Assembly (NCBI GenBank): GCA_030530045.1
Contig: JAUMVS010000105.1
Coordinates: 1-5,260 of the forward strand
From: Phoenicibacter congonensis
GTDB taxonomy: Bacteria; Actinomycetota; Coriobacteriia; Coriobacteriales; Eggerthellaceae
Direction: 5' to 3'
Length of the DNA: 5,260 nt
Both the position numbers and the translations under genes were made by a program. The notes below the pieces were generated by a model. It saw only the letters and a program-made list of their open reading frames with translations. It was not told the DNA's origin and ran no database searches. This document shows positions 1 to 5,260 of the stretch, in pieces (the first letter of the stretch is position 1; each line of letters starts with the position of its first letter).

Positions 1-138
1 GAGGATGCGCTCTCTTTCGCTGTTCAAAATGCTGTATTCGTCAGAGGTGGAAGCATATTGGCCCAGGAGATCATTAATTTCCTCCAGACGGGCGTAAAGA
101 CCATTTTCCAGCTCAACCACAGCTGCAACAACATTCTG
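1..138 (-). other. Predicted helical / coiled-coil segment at the C-terminal side of the adhesin
   Basis: The last 46 visible residues change character: VVAAVVELENGLYARLEEIN, then DLLGQYASTSDEYS, then ILNSERERIL. They are rich in Leu, Glu and Arg with hydrophobic residues at helix-like spacing, and lack the Gly/Thr/Asn strand pattern. This suggests the end of the beta-helical rod and the start of an alpha-helical or coiled-coil stalk continuing beyond the left edge. LktA-family adhesins, as I recall them, have such a Glu/Lys-rich helical region after the block containing a DWF motif (here at 148-156). The fold is inferred from composition only. Confidence 0.5.
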
Positions 139-1533
139 CTTGGTATCGAACCAATCCTGACCTGCACCGGTGGTAACCTTGATGCCGCTGAAGTCTATGC
201 TGCCTTCTTTACCGGAAATAACATTGCCGTTCGCGTCAAACTCAGGATTAGTAACCTTAGTGCTGCCGCTGATGGTAAGCTCCAGATTATTATGGATGCC
301 TGCGCGTACCTTTTTACCGCTGGCAATATCCACATAGTTGGTAACTGTTTCGCCCGGAGTTACCTCGCCCAAGGCGGTGGAGGTAACAGAACCGCTGCCG
401 CTGGTACCCTTATAGATGTTATATTCGCGGGCAGAGGTCGATACAGTGGTCATGCCCTTGCCAGCCTTGAAGTTGACATGGCGTACACTGTCGATATCAC
501 CGTTGATGCTTACCTGATTTTCCTGCGTCATCGTGTTCTTGGCTTTCGGAGCAGTAGCCAGAGGAACTGCCGTCTTGTTATATGCATCCGCCAGCACGTT
601 ATAGGTCAGCGAGGAGGTAATGCCGTCCAGGTTTGCGCCTGCGTAAATATTTACGTCATTGGTGCTGAGAATCTTACCGTCAGTAACGGTAATCTTGTTG
701 CTGCGGTTCAGAGTGTTATCTGTTTTGGCAGAAGCTGCACCCACAGCACCGCCCTGGGTATCTGCAGTAGTATCAAAGGTTGCGGTGGTTTCATCGGTTG
801 CTGCGAGGGTGATATCCTGATCAGCCTTCGCCGTCGACAGATTACTGTCAGTAACATTGATGCTGTTGTCATAAGTGATAACATTCTTGCTCGCTGCGAT
901 AGTAACAGGAACAACGCCGGCAGATTTAAGCGTATTACTGTAATTCATCTTGCCGTCGGTATAAGCCAGCGCTTCAATCAAGCCTGCACTGCCAACGCCG
1001 CTCAAGTTTGCATTATTAATATTTACGCCAGCAATATATTGCAGCTCGTTGTCCATATCATTAACGTTGACACTGCCACCGCCATAACCGCTGCCCTTCA
1101 GGTCAACGTCATGGTTCAGCGTGTTGTTGGCAATGTAGGACTGCTTGCCACTGGTTGTAATATCGCCTGTTACGTTGATATTAGCGTTATGCGCAACCTT
1201 GTTTTTAATTTCTGTGCCGCTGGCACCGACAACAGCCGCCGTCAGGGAGTCCGCCAGAATATCCAGCTTATCCGCATTGTTGGCAGCAACGCTCAGGGAG
1301 CCTACATTCTGCCATTTGCCGCTCACGTCAGCAGTAGTATTGGTAGTAATCTCATTCTCCGACCTTGCGGCAACAGGGTTGAAGCCTACGATACCGCCGC
1401 CATAGCCATTAGCATCATTGTTTACTGCACTGTAGCCGGAGCTGTTGATGTTTACAGCGCCCAGGCTGTTATATACATTCTCTTTAACGCCTGCAGCCTT
1501 TACGCTGGTCGTCAGGTTCGTCTTGGTATCGGA
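1..1533 (-). pseudogene. In-frame continuation of the same adhesin, left of the TGA (3' end beyond window)
   Basis: Reading on in the same frame past the TGA gives 511 codons without a stop to the left edge, clearly the C-terminal part of the same adhesin. It begins SDTKTNLTTSVKAAG and completes the interrupted repeat. It then holds Asn/Thr-rich repeats (GYGGGSVNVNDMDNE, VITYDNSINVTDSNLS) and a stretch reading LADAYNKTAVPL (about 552-590). Next comes a block at 361-486 with VRHVNFKAGKGMTTVSTS, REYNIYKG and TSTALGEV, which I recognise as typical of the C-terminal part of LktA-family proteins. Two Trp occur (1312-1314 and 151-153, in DWFDT). No Cys. It cannot be an independent gene: the first ATG after the TGA is at 1054-1056, about 480 bases on, has no ribosome-binding site and lies inside a repeat. 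Without suppression it is untranslated, so the protein would lose its C-terminus and any anchoring or processing domain there. If the TGA is an error, 1-5260 is one intact partial CDS. Confidence 0.8.
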
Positions 1534-1536
1534 TCA
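1534..1536 (-). other. In-frame TGA interrupting the adhesin
   Basis: On the minus strand the codons read GGC AGC AAC TGA TCC GAT ACC, that is GSN-stop-SDT. It is the only stop in this frame across the 5260 bases. It lies in the middle of a repeat unit whose first strand is ALKLKADNAS (about 1600-1630); the next unit's strand (AVNINSSG) starts about 56 residues later, the normal spacing when the TGA counts as one residue. Single-base neighbours of TGA include TTA, TCA, GGA, CGA, AGA, TGG, TGC and TGT, so one substitution would explain it. The base after the TGA is T, which is not the leakiest known context (TGA-C). Confidence 0.9.
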
Positions 1537-4500
1537 GTTGCTGCCGCTGGCAATATAACCGCCCACCGTTACGCCTAAGGTATCTGCCGCAATAACCGAA
1601 GCATTATCAGCCTTGAGCTTCAAAGCGTTGACATTATACTGCTCTTTGCCCACATCAACGCTGACAGTCATATCATTTTCTGCATAAGCAGTATTGAAGC
1701 CTGCAGCGTATTGACCGGAGGCAGTAGTGCCGATTGTTTTAGCGCTTACATTATCTACAGCATATTCTTTATTGTTCTCATCCTTGGCAGTCTGGGTGGT
1801 TACGTTTGCCGTAATCTCCACATTATCAGCTGCAAAGCTGCTGCCGTCCGCAACCTTTGCTTCTACCGTACCGCTGGCCTTAGCCTTGGATACTGCCACA
1901 CCTGCTACCGCCAGCAGGCCGCCGGTATAAGCCTGTGCCTCTGCGCGTACTGCAGGCTTATTGGTTGCGTTCATGCTTACGTTGTTGCCGAGGAAGCCGG
2001 AAGCACCGGTTACGTTAACCTTGCTGCTGCCTGCATCCGTAGCGAGTGCAACAATTCCCTGTGCCGCAGCAATGCCAACCATGCCGCCGTAGGTTTCTGC
2101 GGTAATGCTGTTGGCTTTGACAGAAGCAACGTCAACCTTGCCGATATTATAATATCCATTACCGTAACTGTACTCTTTGCCGGCAATCAACTTGCTGCCG
2201 CCAATAGTTACAGTATTATCGCTATTATTTGTAGCATTAGTTACCAGCACACCGCCAGCCACAGCGCCTGCAGTTGCGCCGATAGTACGTACTGCTGCAC
2301 TGCTGGTATCCTCTGCTTTAACTGTCAACGTACCTTTGGAGCTGTTATCGCCTGTAGCCTGAAGCGTACTGCTATCGATAGTAATAGCATTAGCGCCATG
2401 CAGACTGTTCTGCGCGTAGGCAGCACTGCCTGCGAAAGTAGCGCCTGCTGCTACCTGATAAGCATCAATCTTGGACGTGCCGTCCTGCGCACTGCCAAGC
2501 GTTACATTCTTACCACTGAGCTTGCTGTTATTGTTGATGGTTACACCGGTCTTGCGTTCTACATCAAGAACCGCAACAGAAGCGGCAATGCCATTGCCTG
2601 CGATACCTGCTGCCACCTGCGCCGAAGTCAGTTTGGCGTCAACAGTACGCTTAGCATTAACCTTCGTATCGCCTGTTGACTGCAGCGTAGAATTGCTTAC
2701 CTTCGCCTGCACGCCTGCAGCCTTGCTGCTACCCTTGCTGGCAGTAGTACCGGGGCCTGCACTCAGCTTCTGGCCGTTGCTGTCGGTATATTTATCAAAG
2801 GTCATGCCTGCAGCATTAGAACTGCTCTTGCCGTCTTTATTAGTAACAGTGCCGACAGTTCCCTGGCCTTCAATTGCAGCATTTGCTTTATTGAGAATAT
2901 CGTTTGTATTAAAGGTTGCCTTTTTATCACTATCCGTAGTTTCAGTATCGCCATACTGGTCTGCAGCTGCTGCGCCAATCGTGGTTACGCTGACGTTCGC
3001 ACTGTAGCCATGTCCGCCGAGCGCAGCGTTTTCTACTACCTGCTTAACGTCCAGCTTTTCGGTTGCTGCCACGTCGATGGCACCGGCAGTAATCTTGCTG
3101 CCGCTGATTTCGGTGATAACGCCTGTGTCAATCGTGTTCACGCCTACGCCAACGGCAACGCCTGCAGCGCCAACAGCATCTGCACCGTTAACAAAGCTTG
3201 TCTTCACTCTGTTATCTGCCTTCGCTGCGAAGGTGCCCTGTGCTTGCAGGTTGCTGTTATCCTTCACCAGCGTGGAAACAGTATTGTCCAGATTATTTAC
3301 AGCAACATTCAGGCCACCTGCAACCATGCTGGCAGCTACGCCAAAAACTGCTGTTGTCACATCAGTCTTGTTGGCAGCGTTAACAGTGATATCACCTGTT
3401 TCAGCCGTTACTTTGCTGCCACTCAGCTCAGCAACAGTCTTGCTGTCATCATCCACTACGCCGATGCCTGCGCCACCGGCAGCACTCACGAGCGCACCGG
3501 AAGCTGCGGCAGCAGCGCTGCGCAACGTAATATCGTTAACGTGGTCAGCAGTAATTGCCAAACCATTATTCGTGCCTTGGATATTCTTTACTGCAGCAGT
3601 AGTTTCTGCGTCCAGCTTAGCAACCGAAACGGTGCCTGCGCCGGCTCCGGCGCCATAAGCGCCGCCAGCTGCGGCAATACCGTAGGAGTTGGTAGACATG
3701 TTCGCCTTATTCAAGGCAGCGACGTCAATGCTATTGCCGTTGACAAGCTTCTTCGCACTGCCACCGTCAATCATTGCCGTTACATTTCTGCTGACAACAC
3801 CAGTATCAGATGCCAGACCGAAGCCTGCACCACCATCAGCGCCACCGCCTACACCCAGCGAACCTACATGGCTTTCGCTCTTGGTAGCATCGTTTGCTGC
3901 TACATAAACGTCTGCCTTGCTGCGGTCGGTCAATGCTGCATTAATGCTGCTATCCGTTACCTTGGCATTGGTTGCGCCCAAAATACGGTTAACAGTAACC
4001 GTACCTGCTACGCCCACGCCAACGTCCGCACTGACTGCCACACCGCCGCTGATTGCTACATTCGTCAGCTTGTGCTCCGCATCAGCCGCAATAATAACGC
4101 CGGTGCGCTTTTTATCGCTGACTACATTATCATTATCCTTATTGCGTTCGTTGACAGCCACACCTGCATCATTGCCTGCTGCCGTCAGCTCTGCATTATT
4201 CTTAACTACGCTTTCAGTAGTACCGCTGATTTCATTGTAGGCTACGCCCATGCCAACGCCGGCCTGACCGCCTGCCGCCACACCAAAGGCACCTGCAAAA
4301 TTCTGCAGGGTATCCTTGCTCTTGGCAATTACGGCCAGCGTGCCGTCTGCATTAATCTTGGCACCGTCAATCGCAGCCTTGGTATCGTTCGCCAGCAGGT
4401 TTACGCCGATGTTACCGGCAATACCTGCAGTTTTGGCAACACCGCCAGCTACGCCGACAGAAAGAATGCTGCTGTCAGATTTAGCTTCGGCTGTGAATCC

Positions 4501-5260
4501 CTTAACCTTGTATTCACCATTGGTAACAGTAGTATTGGTATCAGCATCGAGCTGGTTAACCGCAATACCTGCACCAATCGCAGCGTCTTTAGCACCTGCA
4601 GCAACAACGGCAACGGTAGTAATCTTGCCCTTGCTGTCAGCAGTAGCCTGCACAGTCGCTGCATTATTCTTATCCTTATTGATATTGGTATTAACAAGCT
4701 CTGTATCGGTATCCTTCTTGATCATAGCAGCAGAGCCTGCGCCACTGAAGGCCACATTACCTGTAGTAATGGAGGTACCTACGGAAATAGTCGTCAGCGT
4801 AGATTCATCTACGGCATTGACGCTAATCTTGCCATCTTCAGTAGTGGTAATATCAGCATTATTGATAGTAGCCTTGTTGGTTTGCTTTTTCTCGCCAGCG
4901 CTGCCGGTGATATTGCCGATTTCGTTATAAGCTACGCTGCCGCCAGCCGCAAATTTAGCATTGCTGCCTGCACTGACGCTTACCGCACCCACTACTGCCA
5001 GCTGGTTGCTGTCATCCGAGGACTTCACTGCCACCTTACTCATATTATTGAGCTTCGTACGTCCACCATCAGTTTTCGCATTTTCGCCGTCATATTTGTC
5101 AATAACAGCTTCTACATCATTACGACCGCGGTTAACAACAACCACGCCATTCAAAGCATTGGCCGTACCTGCGGTAACTGCTGCGCCGACGCTGTACACG
5201 TTACCCTTGTTGGCTGCATCTACAGTAAGAATACTGCTAGCATCATCATTCGCGCCGCTG
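1534..5260 (-). CDS. LktA/FhaB-like filamentous adhesin, repeat-rich part (5' end beyond window; ends at in-frame TGA)
   Basis: Predicted giant surface or secreted adhesin, probably exported across the outer membrane and folded as a parallel beta-helix. The reading frame is open to the right edge: at least 20 codons (ending ILTVDAANKGN) precede the GTG at 5197-5199 and belong to the same repeat unit, so that GTG is not the start. No signal peptide or secretion domain is visible; these should lie beyond 5260. The 1241 visible residues are about 20 repeats of roughly 53 residues, e.g. ITVNAANKTDVTTAVFGVAA (3334-3393) followed by NVAVNNLDNT. There is no Cys or Trp and only two Pro. Leukotoxin LktA-family filamentous adhesins of Negativicutes and Fusobacteria have this repeat texture, and F. 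necrophorum LktA is exported by a two-partner system. Family placement is from recognition, not a search. The TGA at 1534-1536 ends this ORF in mid-repeat, and the same frame continues to its left as the rest of the protein. Adhesive function is inferred; the ligand is unknown. Confidence 0.85.
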   Translation of the reverse strand, partial: SGANDDASSILTVDAANKGNVYSVGAAVTAGTANALNGVVVVNRGRNDVEAVIDKYDGENAKTDGGRTKLNNMSKVAVKSSDDSNQLAVVGAVSVSAGSNAKFAAGGSVAYNEIGNITGSAGEKKQTNKATINNADITTTEDGKISVNAVDESTLTTISVGTSITTGNVAFSGAGSAAMIKKDTDTELVNTNINKDKNNAATVQATADSKGKITTVAVVAAGAKDAAIGAGIAVNQLDADTNTTVTNGEYKVKGFTAEAKSDSSILSVGVAGGVAKTAGIAGNIGVNLLANDTKAAIDGAKINADGTLAVIAKSKDTLQNFAGAFGVAAGGQAGVGMGVAYNEISGTTESVVKNNAELTAAGNDAGVAVNERNKDNDNVVSDKKRTGVIIAADAEHKLTNVAISGGVAVSADVGVGVAGTVTVNRILGATNAKVTDSSINAALTDRSKADVYVAANDATKSESHVGSLGVGGGADGGAGFGLASDTGVVSRNVTAMIDGGSAKKLVNGNSIDVAALNKANMSTNSYGIAAAGGAYGAGAGAGTVSVAKLDAETTAAVKNIQGTNNGLAITADHVNDITLRSAAAAASGALVSAAGGAGIGVVDDDSKTVAELSGSKVTAETGDITVNAANKTDVTTAVFGVAASMVAGGLNVAVNNLDNTVSTLVKDNSNLQAQGTFAAKADNRVKTSFVNGADAVGAAGVAVGVGVNTIDTGVITEISGSKITAGAIDVAATEKLDVKQVVENAALGGHGYSANVSVTTIGAAAADQYGDTETTDSDKKATFNTNDILNKANAAIEGQGTVGTVTNKDGKSSSNAAGMTFDKYTDSNGQKLSAGPGTTASKGSSKAAGVQAKVSNSTLQSTGDTKVNAKRTVDAKLTSAQVAAGIAGNGIAASVAVLDVERKTGVTINNNSKLSGKNVTLGSAQDGTSKIDAYQVAAGATFAGSAAYAQNSLHGANAITIDSSTLQATGDNSSKGTLTVKAEDTSSAAVRTIGATAGAVAGGVLVTNATNNSDNTVTIGGSKLIAGKEYSYGNGYYNIGKVDVASVKANSITAETYGGMVGIAAAQGIVALATDAGSSKVNVTGASGFLGNNVSMNATNKPAVRAEAQAYTGGLLAVAGVAVSKAKASGTVEAKVADGSSFAADNVEITANVTTQTAKDENNKEYAVDNVSAKTIGTTASGQYAAGFNTAYAENDMTVSVDVGKEQYNVNALKLKADNASVIAADTLGVTVGGYIASGSN
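2722..2973 (-). other. Non-repeat polar insert of about 84 residues within one adhesin repeat
   Basis: Between the Gly-rich half of one unit (ALGGHGYSANVSVTTIG) and its closing strand (VQAKVSNSTLQSTG) there is an Asp/Ser/Thr/Lys-rich stretch. It includes DTETTDSDKKATFNTND, NKANAAIEGQG and FDKYTDSNGQKLSAGPG, and lacks the Gly/Ala hydrophobic pattern of the neighbours. It lengthens this unit to about 136 residues. In a beta-helix it would most simply be a loop or small subdomain projecting from the rod. It contains one of the only two Pro in the right-hand part. Whether this insert is normal for the family or special to this protein cannot be told from the sequence alone. Confidence 0.5.

Larger units (their letters stand above)
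1460..5260 (-). repeat. Tandem degenerate ~53-residue protein repeats (about 20 units)
   Basis: Repeats are clear at protein level and strongly diverged at DNA level. Each has a beta-strand with alternating hydrophobic residues ending in Ala plus a polar residue, then a Gly/Ala/Val-rich segment, then a VN-like pair, a Thr-rich turn, and a second strand ending in S plus polar residues. Approximate units, from the right: 5043-4831, 4830-4660, 4659-4501, 4500-4342, 4341-4105, 4104-3916, 3915-3733, 3732-3562, 3561-3394, 3393-3235, 3234-3082, 3081-2674 (with an insert), 2673-2509, 2508-2332, 2331-2143, 2142-1984, 1983-1825, 1824-1627, 1626 to about 1460 (spanning the TGA). Many units are within a few residues of 53. 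Longer ones carry charged loops, such as the Asn/Asp/Lys-rich linker at 4102-4179. Boundaries are by eye and could shift by several residues. I recall that LktA-type leukotoxins carry a tandem repeat of about 53 residues, which fits. Confidence 0.75.

Noticed and set aside
708..914. Small minus-strand open frame in another phase (also 4449-4697)
   Set aside because: These overlap the adhesin in a different phase and encode Leu/Arg-rich strings with no start signal or domain. They are shadows.
1054..1056. Reinitiation at the first ATG after the TGA, giving a separate downstream gene
   Set aside because: No Shine-Dalgarno sequence precedes it, it is about 480 bases from the stop, and it sits inside a repeat (NVNDMDNE) with no export signal following.
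1534..1536. TGA as a recoded sense codon (Trp, Gly or selenocysteine)
   Set aside because: It is the only in-frame TGA in about 1750 codons, both visible Trp are TGG, and Gly is plentiful as GGC/GGT, so a changed genetic code is not supported. Selenocysteine has no rationale in a Cys-free structural repeat.
58..1578. Plus-strand open frame of 506 codons
   Set aside because: It lies exactly antisense to the adhesin continuation, is rich in Cys, Arg and Ile with no recognisable domain, starts at TTG without a ribosome-binding site, and is explained by the adhesin's codon bias.
1711..4930. Further plus-strand open frames (e.g. 1711-2679, 2471-3007, 3077-3658, 4316-4930)
   Set aside because: All lie opposite the convincing minus-strand repeat protein. 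Their products are low-complexity Ala/Leu/Pro/Thr/Ser-rich strings made by reading Gly/Ala/Ser/Asn codons backwards.
1..5260. CRISPR array, DNA-level tandem repeat or mobile element
   Set aside because: Recurring words such as GCTGCCGCTG and CCTGCAG reflect repeated Ser-Gly-Ser and Ala-Gly codons. No regular spacer-repeat layout, terminal inverted repeats or transposase is present.

Overview
The window lies entirely inside one very large minus-strand gene for a surface or secreted filamentous adhesin of the leukotoxin LktA / FhaB-like type. The frame is open from the right edge (position 5260) to position 1537, is broken by a single in-frame TGA (1534-1536), and is then open again for 511 codons to the left edge (1-1533). 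Neither the true start (beyond the right edge) nor the true end (beyond the left edge) is in the window. There is no intergenic DNA, and I see no RNA gene, promoter, terminator, mobile element or CRISPR array.

The protein is a long chain of degenerate repeats with a period of about 53 residues. Each unit has a polar beta-strand (pattern like 'ITVNAANKTDV' or 'LTVKAEDTSSA'), then a Gly/Ala/Val-rich stretch, then 'xVNxxxxxTxAxIxxS'. This is the pattern of parallel beta-helix adhesins of two-partner-secretion and autotransporter systems. There is no Cys anywhere, only two Trp (both left of the TGA) and very little Pro in the repeats. Moving left towards the C-terminus, the repeats change from Gly/Ala-rich to Asn/Thr-rich. 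The last 46 residues at the left edge are charged and look helical.

The likely host is a diderm Firmicute of the Negativicutes (Selenomonadales/Veillonellales/Acidaminococcales type). Proteins of this family and texture are common there, and the base composition, roughly half G+C by eye, is too high for a typical Fusobacterium, the other main host of LktA-like proteins. This assignment is inference from family and composition; no taxonomic marker is present.

The TGA is the main point of interest. It cuts a repeat unit in the middle, and the sequence on both sides is one continuous, well-formed adhesin. It is therefore a recent nonsense mutation (phase or strain variation), a sequencing or assembly error, or less likely a read-through site. 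I found no credible separate undescribed system in the window.
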